A stretch of DNA of 64,000 bases from Rosellinia necatrix (Eukaryota > Ascomycota > Sordariomycetes > Xylariales > Xylariaceae). Each line of letters begins with the position of its first letter. The first letter of the stretch is position 1. Shown here piece by piece: positions 49,585 to 64,000 of this stretch. Below the pieces are notes generated by a model. That model was not told the origin of the DNA and ran no database searches. It saw only the letters and a list, made by a program, of their open reading frames with translations. The position numbers and the translations under genes were made by a program. Location: positions 5,580,001 to 5,644,000 of the forward strand of contig JAGYVD010000003.1 of the NCBI GenBank assembly GCA_021209875.1, given 5' to 3'.

Positions 49585-51743
49585 TGTGATAATAGTGTGG
49601 AACAACTTAGTAATTAAGCCAGGAATCCCTATTTTAGGGATCTTTTAAGCAGAGGATGCATATATATAAAACGTAGTTCTAATGCTGTATTTGCAAGCGT
49701 TACACGCTTAAAACAGAAACAACTTTTAAAATTGTTTTTATTATATAATTAATATATATAAATACCTATAGTTTATTATATTAAATAAAAACTTTTAATA
49801 AATTTAATTATTTATATTAAATATTTTTAAAATATTATTATATTTTTAATAGTTAATAAATTTTTTATAAATTAATTTATATTTTTATTAAAATTATAAA
49901 CTTAATTTATTATTAAACTAATGCTTTTTTAAAAGCTATAATCTATTTAATTTTAAAATATAAAATCGTTTATTTAAATTTTTATACAGCTATTATTATT
50001 TATTTTAATTAAATTTTTATATTTTAGTTTTAAAGTTTTAAATTTTGCTACAGCTTTCAAAATAAATACCGCGTTACTTTTGTTTTTATAATAACAGTTT
50101 TAATTATGATAATTAAAATAAATGTTTTTTAAAAACTATTTATAACTAAAATCGTTAATATATTTATTTAAAATATTACGTTTAAATAAAAATATTTAAG
50201 CGTTTATTAACTCTAATAATAAAAGCTTAGCATATAATTTAAATTTATTTTTATATAACTAATATAAAAATTAGCTGCAGCATATTTTAAACAGATAAAA
50301 AAATATAACGTATAAAAATATATATATAAAAACTTTATATAAAAATTTTAACCGTAAAAACTTTTTAATACTTAATATTTTTAAACTTATTATTTAAAAA
50401 TTATTATTAAGCTTTTAAATATTTAAATAAAATATTTTATTTAATTTTAAAATAAAGCTTATTTTTAATCGCGTTATATAATTATATATAAATAAATTAA
50501 TAAAATAGTTAATATTAAATATATAAAATTATTGTTAATATAAATATTAAAAATTTTAATTTTACGTTTAAAACTTAATTTTATTCTATATAATATAATT
50601 TTGCCTGCTTTATTTTCTTTTTATATTATTATTTAATAAAATATTAAATAATTATTATTAAAGCTTTTAAAAATAAAGTTAAAATAATAATATAATATAA
50701 AAATAAAAACAAATATATTAAAAAGCAGTAATTTTAAAGCTTTTTAATATAAATAAAATATTTGCAGCAAAAAGTTTTTTAGCAGCAGTAAATATTTATA
50801 TAACGCTTAATTAAAAATGTTAATAATTTATTACGTTAATTAAATATAAGCTATTAAAAAAAATATGCTTATTTTAATAAAATATAGCAAAATTTTTATG
50901 CTATACTTTATAAATATAAGCTAAAAATAAAAAAATAAGTTTAAAATATTTATAAGTTTAATAAATTAATAAATATAAAACAGATCTTTAATTAATATAA
51001 CAGTATATTAAAAAATAAAGTTTAAAAAATACGCTAAAATAATCTAGCTAATTAAAAAGTTATAAATATTTATATTTAAATAAAGCTAGAAATATTTATT
51101 TTAGCTTTTAAGCTTTATAATAAGCTTTAGTTTATAATTAATAAAACTAATATATGCTAACTTAATAAAATCTAGACCAATATTATAAAAATTAAAAAAA
51201 TTAAAAAGCAGTAATTTTATATATGCTATAAAAACCTACGTAATAAAATCGTTAATTTAAATTAAAAAGATTAATAAAAAAAAAAAAACAATAGTTTAAA
51301 TAATATAATAAACTTTAATAATAAAAAATTAAACTATTTTAATTTTAATATAACTTTATAATAATTAATTTAATTTTATTAAAAAAATTGCCAGCATTTT
51401 AAAAATATTTTTACGATTAAATTTAAAAATATATTTTAACAGATAATATATTAATTAATAATTATAAAACATTATATTTAATTAATAATAAAAACTATAA
51501 AAACTTAAATTTTTGTTTTAGTTAAAAATAAAAATATAGTTTATAAGAGCATTTTATATTTTGTTATTTTAAATAAAAACAGAAAAATTATTTAAAAATA
51601 TTATTTAGTTTTAAAAAATTTATTAATAAATATAATATTTATTAATATAATATTAAAAAAGTTTTATATAAATATAGTTTTAAAAGCTTGTTTAATTAAA
51701 AAAAATTTAATATTATATTTTTAATTATTTATTATGTTTTAAT
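49585..51743 (+). repeat. 2.1-kb RIP-decayed repeat, unit 2 of a direct pair
   Basis: Direct repeat of 46,928-49,045, offset by about 2.66 kb at its start. It begins TGTGATAATAGTGTGGAAC and shares the segment AAGCCAGGAATCCC...GGATGCATATAT. The pairwise differences are mostly transitions and small A/T-run length changes. Confidence 0.65.
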
Positions 51744-54700
51744 AGCTTAATTTATTAAACATTATAACTTAGTTTTTTAAATATAAACTTAATTTTTAAT
51801 ATTTAAGCAAAAATTTTATATTAAATATAAGCAAAATATTATAAATAATTTTAAAAATGCTGCTAAATTAATTATATTTAATTAATTTTAATATATTTTA
51901 GATTATAAGCTATTTTAAAATCTTTTAAGCTAAAAAAACTTTAAAAGTTTTTAATATTAATAATTAAAACATTTAAAAGTTATATTTTATAAATATTAAT
52001 ATTTATAGCTAAAACCATATAAATTAATAAAATCTTATATATTAAATATATAACATATGCTATTATATATATAATATAATAAATATTTAAGCAACTTTTA
52101 AATAAAAAACTGTTTAACTTTTTAAAAGCTACATTAAAATCTGTTTAATTATTTAATAAAATATAATAAAGTAAACTAAACTTTAATAATTAAAAATAAA
52201 TATATTAAATTAATTTATATATATTTTTAATAAATAAAATTATTATATAAGTTTTTTAAAAATTAAATAATTTATATATTAAATAAAAAAACGTTATAAG
52301 CTTATAGTTTATATTATTAAAGTAATTTAAATATTTTATAATAACTTATAAAAATAAAACTTAATATAAGTTTTAATTAAAAATAAAAAATTAATAACAA
52401 GCTTTTTTATTTTATATTAAAAAGCTTGTTAAAAATATTAAACAAGCTAATAAAAAATAATTAATAAAATAAATAAACTATTTAATAAAGCTAGCTTATT
52501 ATTAAAACTATAGCTAAAAATAATTTAAACCGTTGTTTAATAATATAATAAAACTTTTTAAAGCTTAAAACTTTTACGTTTTTATTATATATTTAAACGT
52601 TAATTAATATAATATTATTAATAATATAACCTCGCTTAAATAAAAGCGCTAATAAATAATTTATAATTAAATTAAAACAGAATATATATATATAAATGTT
52701 GCACGTATTTAATAAAAAAAAAAAAACTTGCTGCTAAAAAATAGTAAGCATATAAATTTAAACTTTAAGCTTATATTAAATATTTAATTAAAAATAAAAT
52801 AATTAATTTTTACCGTGTATAAGTTTTTAATTATAAAAATAATTATTACTAAAAATATAAAATTTAATAAAAAGCTGTTTTATTTTAAAAACAAAAAAAC
52901 TAGTTATTAAAATTAAATAAGCAGCAGTAAAACAACTAAAAGTTTTAAATTTAATAAAAAATAGCAGCATAAAATAAATAATAAATAAAAACTTAAAAAT
53001 ATATTATATATAGCTTTTAAAAATATAAAAATATTATAAACATTTTTATTTATAATTTAATTAGTTAAACTAATAAATATAAATTAAAAATAAATATATT
53101 AATAAAATAAATTTTAAACTAAAAACTAGCTTTTTAAATATAGCAGCAAAAATTTATTATTTTAAAAATAATTTTAAATTAAAAATAGCTTTAGTAAAAG
53201 TTTTAAAATAAAACAATTATAACGTTTAAAAACATAGTTATTTATAACGTTTTAAAACCTTATAAATTTTATAATAATAAAAATATTAATTATTAAACAA
53301 ACTAATAAAAATTTAATTTTAGCTAGTTAAATAAATAATAAAAATTAAAAAAGTTAAATAAAATATAAATATATATATAAAATATTTTTATTTATAAATA
53401 GATTAAGCTATAAAATTAAATATAAAAATGAAATAAAAACTAAAAATAATATAAAAAGCTTAATATTTATTATAATAATATATATAAAACTAAAAATTAA
53501 TTTATTAAAAATTATATTTAAAACATTTTTATAAAAATATTTTTTAAAATAAATAAAAGCTTTATATTTTAAAAATCGCAAGTATAAAATACTGCATGTT
53601 ATATTTGCAGCTATAATATAATAATATAAAACTAATTAATTAAAAGCTAGTTTAAAAATTAAATATATTAGAATAATTTTATTAAAAACTTTTATAAAAT
53701 AAAAAAGCTTAAAATTATTTTTAAAACAACTTTTAAAAAAAAATATATAAAAAATATTTATTATATAAAAAAAAAATTATAAAAATAGTTTTAATAAAAA
53801 AATAAAAACAAGCTATTATTATTTAAATAAATATTTATATATAAATTTAATAAAAGTTTTTTTAAAAGTTTATAAAATAAAACTAATTATTTAAAAAATC
53901 TATGAATAATAAATATGTTTTAATTAATATATATTATAATATTTATAATAAATTTTTTTAAATAATAATAATAATTAATATATATTTTAATATAAAAATT
54001 AAATAGTTTAATATAATATTAATATTTTTAAATATTTTAAAAACAGTAAACTTTTATTATATATTTAATATTAAATAGTTTTAAACAGCAAAAAAAACTA
54101 TATTATTAAATAAAACTTTATATAAGCTGTAAAACTTTTTATTATTATAATATAAAAATTTTTAAATATTTTAAAACGTTTTAAATTAATTATATTTAAT
54201 AAAAACTATATTTATATTATATTTTAAATTATAAAATTTTTATTATATTTTATATAAACAATTTTTAATTATATATAAACAAAATAATAAAAATTAGCTA
54301 AAAAATTATTAATAAAATTAAAAAGCTTATAAGCTTAAAAATAAAAAATATTATTTAGTTTTTAAAAATTAAAATAATTTATAACTATATAAAAAAACGA
54401 TTATATTAATATATAATTAATATTTTAAAAAATCGCTGTTTAATTTAATTTAATTAATAATATTTAAACTTTAAAAATATTATTTTTATATAAAAAGCTG
54501 TTAAAATATATAAAACAAGCTTTAAAAAAAATTAAAACATATTAAAAAAAATCAGCTTAATATTTTATATAGCAATTATATTATAATTAAATATAACGTT
54601 TATAGCTATATTATTATTAAAATATTTTATAAACTTAAGTTTAAATCATATAAAATAATTAATTAAATAATCTGTTATTTATATTATATAAAGTTTTTAA

Positions 54701-56329
54701 AATTATATATAAAAATAAAAATTTAATAGTTTAAAGTTTATTAATTATAAAAATATATTATTTATAAATAAGATAAAAATTAAGCGTTTTTATATAAATA
54801 TATTATATTTTTATTTAAAAATATAATTTTTAAAAATTATTAAATAAAACATAATTTTAATTTTTATAATAAAAACTAAAATTATTGCTATAAACTATAT
54901 AACTAAAAAATAATAGCTTTAAAACAATTTTTAAAAATTTTATTTTAAATTTAAAAAATATAAATAATTTAGTTAAATAATATTAAAATAATTTATTTAA
55001 TAATTAATAAAAATAAAAAATTATTATAAAGCTTAAATATATAAATATATAAAATATATAGTTTAAATAAAAATATTAAAAAGCTTGTTTAAAATAAAAT
55101 ATTTTTTATTAATTAAATATTAATAAATAGCTTTATAAAAACTTTATATAAATATAATTTAAATATTTTAAAGTTTTATCTAATTTAAACAATTTATATT
55201 ATAATATAAAAAATTTATAAGCTGCTAGCTTAAATTTTTAATAATTAATTAAAACAATTAAAAAATTAAAATATTTAAAAACTTTTTAATTTTATGCAAC
55301 TTTTAAAAAACGTTTTTTATTTTTAATTTTATTAAGATTTGTTAAATTATTAGATTTTTAAACATATTAAAAAATATTTTAAAATTAAATTATAATAAAT
55401 TTTTAAACAGCGTTTAAAAATATAAGCTATATAATAAAAACAAATAAAAAACTATAATAAAATAAAAAAAAATATAAAAAAAAATATAAAAAAAACAACC
55501 GGTTATAAAAATATAAGTGTTAAAAATAGCTAAAAATATATAAAAATATAAAATCTATAAAAATAAACGTTTTTAAAACTAGAATATTTTATTTTTTATT
55601 AAAATATTAAAAATTTAATATAATAAAATTTTAAAATTTAAAATAGTTTATTTTAAATTAATTAATAATTAATAAAAACTTATAATAAGTATTTGTAATA
55701 ATATTAAAAATAAAATAAAAATTATAAAAAACGTTTAATTATTAATTAAAAATATAAAATATTAATTTTATATTATTAATTATATATTAATTAATTAATA
55801 AAAATATATAAAATAAAATATAAACTAAAAACTATATTTATATTTAAAAATATAATATAAATATAAACTATTATATTAAATAGTTTTATAATATAATTTA
55901 TTTAATTAATTAATAAATATAAAATTAATATAGTTTAAATAAAATATTTTTTAAATAATATTTATTAGTTTTAAATATAAATAAATAAAATAAAAACAAC
56001 GTTAATAATAATAATAATAATATTATTTATTATATAATATTTTAAATTAAAAACAGCAAGCAAAAATAATATATATAACTATATAAAGTTTAATAACAGC
56101 TGTTTAATAATATTAATTATAATATAGCTTTAAAAATTTAAAATAATATATTTTTAATATTTAAATTTAAATTTAAATTAAATAAGCTTAATAAAAATAA
56201 ATTTAAAAATAAACATTATTAAAACTAATTAATATATTTTTTAATTTTAAATATTATATTTAAATAAATTATAAATAAATAAAAAAATATTAAAAATATT
56301 ATTTATAATAATATAAACAGCTAAAATAA

Positions 56330-56465
56330 TAAAAGCAATAAAAACAGCGTTAATAGCAGCAGTAATAACAAAAGCAGCAGCAGCAGCAGCAAAAATAGCA
56401 GCAGCAGCAAAAGCAGCAGCAGTAGCAATAATAGTAGCAGCAGCAGCAATATAAACATAAGCTTA
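56330..56465. repeat. CAG/CAA-type short tandem repeat
   Basis: Imperfect (AGC)n/(AAC)n run with long blocks of CAG, dense in CpA, which is the preferred RIP target, yet largely unconverted in an otherwise decayed region. A smaller AGC patch is at about 63,800-63,825. Confidence 0.7.
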
Positions 56466-57209
56466 ACAATAATAAAATAATTTTAATAATTATTTATAAT
56501 AATTATTAATAATTTAAATATATATTAATAAATAAATTATATTAATAATTTATAAATAAAAAAATATAATTCATAAATATAATATATAATAAATTATAAT
56601 AATATTTATAAATTAATATAATTATAATAAAACTTTAAAATTATAGTTTTAATAAATATAAATAATAAATTTATTAAAAAATAAAAATATATTTTAAAAT
56701 AATAAAAAAAAGTATATTTTATATTAATATATTAAAAGTTTAATAAAAATATATAAACAAAAAATTATATATAGCTTATATATTTAAACTTAAAAAAAAA
56801 AAAAAACGTTAAAAAATAAAAACTAAATATTAATTTATAGTTAAACTATTAATAAATTATTAATTATTTTTAAACATTAATAAAAAATTATTAAATTTAA
56901 TTAAAATATAAAGCAATAATATAATTAAAATATATATTTAAAAAATATTTTTTTTAAATATATTAATATAATTAAAAACAAGCTATTTATAGCTTTAAAA
57001 AAAAGCTGCATTATATAATTTTATTTTTATTTATTATTATATATAAATAAATTAATTATATTAATAAAGTATATATATTATTAAAACATAAGCTAATTAA
57101 TTTATTAAAAAATGTTTAAAAAAACTAATTTAAATAAAAAATTTAAAAAATAATTAAAAATGAAACAATAAATTAATTAATAAATTAACTAATTTAAAAA
57201 TATATAATA

Positions 57210-57490
57210 ATTATATAAAATAATTTAATAATTAAGCTAGAAATTTTTATTTTAAAACTTTTAAATAAAAAATATATATATAAAATATAGTTTTCATATT
57301 ATATTTATAAACATTACATGTTGAAAACAGAAATAACTTTTAAAATTGTTTTACTACATAATTAATATATATAAATATTTATAAGTTATTATATTAAATA
57401 AAAACTTTTAATAAATTTAATTATTTATATTAAATATTTTTAAAATATTATTATATTTTTAGTAATTAATAAATCTTTTATAAATCGATT
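57210..57490 (+). repeat. Partial, strongly decayed third copy of the 47/49.6-kb repeat
   Basis: Aligns with the start and following 200 bp of the two 2.1-kb units (AATTAAGC...AGAAA, then ACATAATTAATATATATAAAT), with more C-to-T conversion than either. Confidence 0.5.
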
Positions 57491-60400
57491 TATATTTTTA
57501 TTAAATATATTTTAAAGTTATAATATAAAAATTAAATATTAAAAAGCAATACTATATAATTATATAAAACTATTTATTATATAAAAGCTAAACAATATAT
57601 AAATAAACTTTTAAAAACCTGTTTATTAATTTATTATTAATATTTGTTTATTTATTTTTAATATATTTTATAATAATTTTAAAATAATTATATAATAAAA
57701 AACTTTTATTATATATAATAATATTAAATAATATAATAAAATCGTAATAAATAATAAAATTTATAAACGTATTATATAAAATATTATTAATATATAATAT
57801 TAAAAATAAAAGCTTAATATTATAACTATAACTCTGATTATATTTTAAAATATAAATATTTAAATATAACCGGCTAGCTATTATAAAAGTTATATATTAA
57901 AAGTTTTAAACCATAAATATATAAAATATAAAACTTATTTTATAAGCTGATTTAATAAAAACTGCTTTATATATTAAATAAAAAACGTACGATTTAATAA
58001 TAATAACAGTTTTATATAAGCAGTTAAGCTTATATAAATCGTATAAAAATAATATATATTAAATAAATTAAAACATTTTTGTTTATATTTATATTAATGC
58101 TTATATAAATATTTAATTTATTTATTTTAAATTAACAGCTTTATATAAATATAAATAAGATAAGCATTTTATAGCTTAAAATATTATTTAATATATTATA
58201 ATTAAAACTAATATTTAATATATATTTTTAAACTTTAAAAAAAAATTAATAAATTATTTATATAATTAATAATTAAATATAAATATATTTTTAATTTAAT
58301 AAACAGACGTATAATATTTATAAAATATTAATTAAACTTTTAATTAGTTTATAAATACTTTATTATATTTTATTTTTATAAACTTTTAAATAATTATTAT
58401 ATATATATATAACATTTAATTTAATTATAATAAACATATTTTTAATTTTTTTTTTTTAAACATATAAAATAAAAAATATTTTTAATAAATATGTTATTTT
58501 TAAAAAAAAAAAAAAAAACTATTTTAATAAGCTGTATAATTTATTATTTAATAAAGCACAGCTGTTTATTAGTTTATATTAACAATTTAAAATAATAAAA
58601 ATTAATATTACGTTATATTTTTAATTATATTAAAAATCTAGCTAAAAACTTTTATATATATAATATTAAACTAAATAAAACTTAAAAAAAATTTATTATA
58701 TAATAAACATTTATTTTAATATAAATATAAATTATAGCTAATATTAAACCGATTAAATTAATATTATTTTTATATAAATAAAATAAAACAATTTAAATTT
58801 AATTATATATAAAATATTAAATTTAATAATTATTAAACTAGTAAAAATATAGCAAGTTTTAAAATAAATTATTAAAATAAAATCTAGCTAAATATAATTA
58901 TTATGTAAACATGCTAAAGTATATTAAAATTAATAACAGTTTTATATTTTAAAAATTTATATATAAAAGCTTTTTGCCGACTTAAAAACATGTTTATAAG
59001 TTATAAATAAAAATAAAATAAAATATTGTATATAAAAACAAATAATATTTATTTTATTAATTAAAAATATAAATAAAGCAATAATATAAAAGCTTTTTAA
59101 TTTAAAAATATATATAAACTTTTAAGCTAGCTTAATATATAATAGAACTTTTACAACTTAAAAAATAGCTTAATTATAGCGTTTATATAAATAAAAATGT
59201 TTTATATATAAAAAACGGGCTGTTAATTAATAAACTATATATTTTAAAAAAGCTTGTATAAAAAGCATATATTTTAATTTATATAAAATAATTTTTAATT
59301 TTTTTATTATTTAATAATTTTTAATATATTTTATAAAATATAAAAAATCTTTTAAGCTAGATTTAAATAATAATAAAAAAAATTAACAATAAATAAAATA
59401 TATAGTTAACTTAATTTTTAATAAATAATATATTTATATATTATATAATAAAAAAATTATTTAAAATTAAAAATAAATATTCTGTTTAATTAATTTATAT
59501 TAAATAATTAATATTATATAAAGTATTAAAATAAACTATAAAATATAAACGCTTTTAATTATTTAATAATAAATAAAACATAACTAAAAGCATATATTTA
59601 AATAAACTTTTATATATAAGCTAAATAAATAAAAAAACTGTTTTTATATAATTTAAAAGCAGAAAAACTATTATATTAATTAAAACAGTTAAAATATAAA
59701 ACATTTTTAATATAACAATATATTATATTTTAAATATTTTAATATTATTTTTATTTTTTTAAAAACGTAGACTGTTTATAAGCTTATTTTAATAATATAA
59801 AAAACGTTATTATATAATAAAATAAAAAATTATATTTATTATATATAAATAAAAATTTTATTTTTTAATATAAACTTTTAAAAACTAAAATATATTTTAT
59901 TAAAATAAAGCTAAAATGTTTATACTACTGCTTTAAATATTTTTATATAAAAAATTATATTTGCTGTTAAATTATATAAAATATAATATAAATTAAAAAA
60001 AGATTTTTAAAAGTTTTATTATAATTGCTGGTTATATAATTAAATATTAAAACATTTTAAATTTTTAATTAAAAACAACTATAATTTTAATTATAAAGTT
60101 ATAATTAATGCTATATAAATAAATAATAAATAAATGCTTGATATTATTAATGCTGCAATATTATTTTAAGCTATAATATTTTTAAAATTTATATTTACGC
60201 GCAACGTTTAAAAACATTATATAAATATTAAATTATTATATATTAAAAACTTTTTAATTATATTATATATAACTTAAATATAAATTTTTATTAAAAAATT
60301 TTAAAACTAAGCTAAAATAATTAATATATAATATTATATAATGTTTATTAAAGCTTATTAAATAATAAGCAAGATTAAATAAACATATAATCTATTTTGC

Positions 60401-62464
60401 TGTATATATAATATATTAAAACGGAAATTAAATATTATATAAAATAAAAATTAATTCTATTAATAATAATTAAAGCTTTAAATAATACCGCAGGTTTACA
60501 TGGACTAGTACTTATTCTGCAAATATTTAAAATATATTTTAAAATTAACTAAGATTTATTTTTTATTAAATATTATATAAAAAATAGAAATAATAAAAAA
60601 AACTATAAAAATATTATATAAAAAACGGGCCAAAGTTAAAATTAACTATATAATTAATAAATATAATAGCTTAGTTATATATAATATATTTTTGCTGCTT
60701 TTAAAAACAAAGTTTTAGTATAAAAATAAAAAAGTTAGCAAAAGCTATATAAGATTTAATTAATTAAAAGATTTAATATAGTAGTTAATTTAATTAATAG
60801 CTTAATATAATTTTAATATCTTTAAATTAAACTATATTATTATATAATAAATAAATAATAAACTAATAAATAAAAATATTTTAAACTGTTTAATTATTTA
60901 TTATATAAAAGCGTAATAAATTAAAAAAACGCTATTATAAATACCGATATATAAGTTATATTTATATAAAAGCTAGATAATATTTTTATAATAATAAAAA
61001 ATAACAGGCGTATGTTTTAATAATAAAGCTCTAGGAAAACAATATAATTATTATACCGAAAATATTATTTAAAAAATTAAACGCAACTAAAATTAATAAT
61101 TTTATTATATAAAAATATTTTAATTTATTAAAATATTAAATTTAAATATAGCAAAGCTTAAATTTTAAGTCCAAACTTATATAAAAATAAAAATAAAAAT
61201 AACCCGATTATATAAAAATTAAAATTTATTATATAAAAATATAATAACGCTGAAAAAAAATATTTATATAATTTTTAATTATCTAGTAAATAAATTAAAA
61301 ACTGCTGCTAATATTTAAATTTTGCTAATTTATAACTATAATATTTTAAATAAATTTTAAAATATTATATAAGCGTATATATAATTAAAAACAAATTAGC
61401 AAAAAGATTTTTATATAATTATTTAATAAACTTAAGCTAAAATATTTTAAAAAATAATTTTAAAATTATATAACTGCTGTATAAACTAGTAAAATTAAAG
61501 CTATATTAGTTTAAAACTTATTATTAATATTATTAAAAACGATTAAAAATGTTTATATTTATATATAACTTATATTTATTATATATAATAAAATAACAAA
61601 AGATTTTTAATATTATTAGTTTATAAATAAACGATATATTTAGTTTTATTATATTAAACTTTTAAAAAAAAAAATAAGCTAAAACAAGCTAACTTTTATA
61701 TAAAGCTAAAGAAAATATTTTCATTAAAATATTTAATTAAATTTAATAGCGGCTAAATTATATTATTATATAAAAAATATAACTTTAATATAAAAAAATA
61801 AAATAAACAACCAGCTTAAATTAATTTTATATAATAAAACTGCTTAGAACTATGCTTTATAGCGGGCCAAAAAAGCTTATATTAATAGTATATATTAATT
61901 AAAAGCTTCGTATAATTTATTAATAACTATTTAAATAATTAATCCAGGTTTAAACAATATTAAAAACTTAAACTAAAAAATCTAACAATAAATAAATAAC
62001 TTTAAGCAAAGTTTAACTTTTATATTATTAAACCTAAAATATATAAAACTATTTATTTTTATTAATAGCCTTTTATAAATAATATTAATATAAATTTTAG
62101 CTTAAATTTTTATTATATTAATAATAAAATATTATATAAAAAAAAAATTCAGTTGTAAAATAATTAGAAATATTATATATTAAAACTTTAATAAATATAA
62201 AAAATTATTTAGAATGTTTTAATAAATAAGCTATATAATATAATTAATAAATTTAATAATATAATAGTTTTATATATAACGATTTAAAAATTTTAGTTAT
62301 TTTAAACGTTTTTTTAGTTCTAATAGTTTTATGTTTAAACTTAAAATTATTATATAATTATTTAATTAAGCTAGGTATAATATAAAAAAGCGTTTAACAA
62401 TAAATATTATATTGCTTTAAAAATTATACAAAAAAAGAATTTTTAAAATATAAAAATTAATAGT

Positions 62465-62494
62465 GCTAATAATTTAGCAGATATATTTACTAAA
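62465..62494 (+). pseudogene. Remnant of a Ty1/copia polyprotein end (ANNLADIFTK)
   Basis: The plus strand reads ANNLADIFTK, matching the conserved ADIFTK motif near the end of the copia RNase H domain. It suggests that the DNA upstream is a RIP-destroyed copia element on the plus strand. The rest cannot be read. Confidence 0.55.
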
Positions 62495-64000
62495 TAAAAA
62501 CTAAACTAAGCTTTAAAAACCTAGTATTTATAAATAAATTAATTATATAAATTAAAACATATATAAAATAAACTAAAAATAAAAATAATAAAAAGCGGGG
62601 TTTATATAATAATAAATATTATTTTTTATATAATAGTAATATAAACTTTATTTTATTATATAATAAAAATATAAGTATAACTAAAAACCTAACTTTTTAA
62701 AAACAGGCTTTAATAATATAATAGTAATATATATTATATTTAATTATTATATAACATAGGTTTAATTTTTAGCTAAAGCTTGCAAAGTTTAAAGTTTATA
62801 AAAAATATTATAAACCTTAGATTTTATGATTTTTTATTATTTTTTATTTTTAAATATTTTTATTTTTTTTTATATAACAACAGCTTAAATTTTATTTTAT
62901 TTATATAAAAAATATATAATTATTATTAAAAGCCTGACTTTTTAAAAAACAGGCCTTAGTAGTATAGTAGTAATATATACAATAGTTAGCTGTTATATAT
63001 TTTAAATTTAATTTTTAATTAAAACTAATAAAGCTTAAAGTTTATAGTTTATAAATAAACTAATATAATAAACTTTAAGCTTTATATTTTTTATATATAA
63101 TAATTAATTTTTTTATATACGAAAAAAACTATATATAAGCTATATTTTTATTTTTACGTTTATACAGACTATATTTTTATTTTTATGTTATTTACGCATA
63201 AAAAAGCAAAATATAAAAAAAGGCAAAAAAGCAAATTTATTTATTTTTTATTTTTTTAGTTATAATTAAAATATCGCGTTTTATATAAACGCTAAATATA
63301 AAAAATAAACATTTTTTAAAACTAAAAACTTAATAATATAAATTAAATAAAGTTTTTTAATTATAGAAGCAGCTATTATATAATTTATATATATATATTT
63401 TAAATATTAAATTTTTAGTTTTAAATTAAAAAGCTTAAAAATAGTTTTTATAATAAATAAATTTAGTTTAAACGTTTATAAAAACGTTTAAAGCTGTTAT
63501 TTAAAATAAAATATTATATAAAAACAGTAGTAATAATATTTTTAATATTTTATTGCACGGAAAAACTTATTAATAAAAAAAATAAAAATATATAAATAAT
63601 TATCTGTTTAAAAAAAAATTATATATATTAATATATAAAAACTATATTAAAGTTTAATAAGCTTAAGTTTTTATAAAAGCAGTAAATTTTTATTTAGCTG
63701 TTTTTTTTTATATAAATAAAATTTATAAACTATAAAATATTTTTTATTAAAAAAAGCGTAAAATAAAAACAAAGGCGGGTAAACGGCATAAAAACAATAA
63801 TAGCAGCAGTAGAAGCAGCAGTAAATATTATTATTATTATGATTATTATTAATGCGATAGCTTTTAAAAGTTAGTATTTATATTATATAAAAAAAAAACT
63901 ATTGTATATATATATATATATATAAAAAAAAAAAAAGCAAATAAAACAGCAGAACAAAAGGTTAGCTATAAATAAAGCTGTATATATATTTAAGCAGCAG

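Larger units (their letters stand above)
40651..64000. repeat. AT-rich, RIP-decayed repeat block (right flank)
   Basis: Like the left flank: very low G+C, no open frame worth calling, and repeat copies that differ mainly by C/T and G/A. It includes decayed LTR retroelement remnants, listed separately where visible. Low-complexity tracts include (TA)n near 63,908-63,923 and a CAG-rich patch at 56.3 kb. Between listed elements I see nothing further. Confidence 0.85.

Overview
The window looks like nuclear DNA of a filamentous ascomycete (Pezizomycotina). The genes carry short introns of about 45-65 bp with GTAAGT-like donors and CTAAC-like branch sites. The families are typical fungal secondary-metabolism ones. 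The sequence is sharply two-part: two extremely AT-rich blocks (about 1-18,860 and 40,650-64,000), almost free of open frames and showing C-to-T / G-to-A decay as produced by RIP (repeat-induced point mutation), surround a 21.5-kb island of normal composition. The genus cannot be told from the sequence.

The island (about 18,970-40,505) is a biosynthetic gene cluster. In order it holds: a decayed methyltransferase tail (19.18-19.50 kb, -); an O-methyltransferase (-); a small secreted precursor-like peptide gene (-); three UstYa-like DUF3328 oxidase genes (+, -, +); a P450 (-); a second P450 (+); a rhodopsin-like membrane protein gene with a one-base frameshift (-); a 14-TM MFS exporter (-); and a third P450 (+), paralogous to the second. 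All exon-intron models were built by hand from frame continuity, splice signals and family motifs.

The peptide gene (23,272-23,499, -) is the key observation. Removing one 45-nt intron gives a 60-residue product with a signal peptide and two tandem 9-residue units carrying IRYPD. The two units differ at three synonymous codon positions. Together with three UstYa-like proteins, three P450s, a methyltransferase and an exporter, and no NRPS or PKS in the window, this suggests a ribosomally made, oxidatively modified peptide pathway of the ustiloxin/phomopsin (dikaritin) type. The precursor is unusual in having no dibasic Kex2 sites between units. No transcription factor and no peptidase were found in the island.

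The island edges are informative. A roughly 255-bp direct repeat lies at each edge. The outer half of each copy is RIP-decayed and the inner half intact, and both copies switch state at the same aligned position. This is what a single crossover between a decayed and an intact repeat would leave, so the island may have been inserted as a unit.

The AT-rich flanks hold decayed retroelements and several short, better-preserved repeat families: a 110/333-bp TRIM-like element with target duplications, a 313-bp copia-type solo LTR, a 256-bp hairpin-rich TG...CA element, and a 186-bp double-hairpin element.
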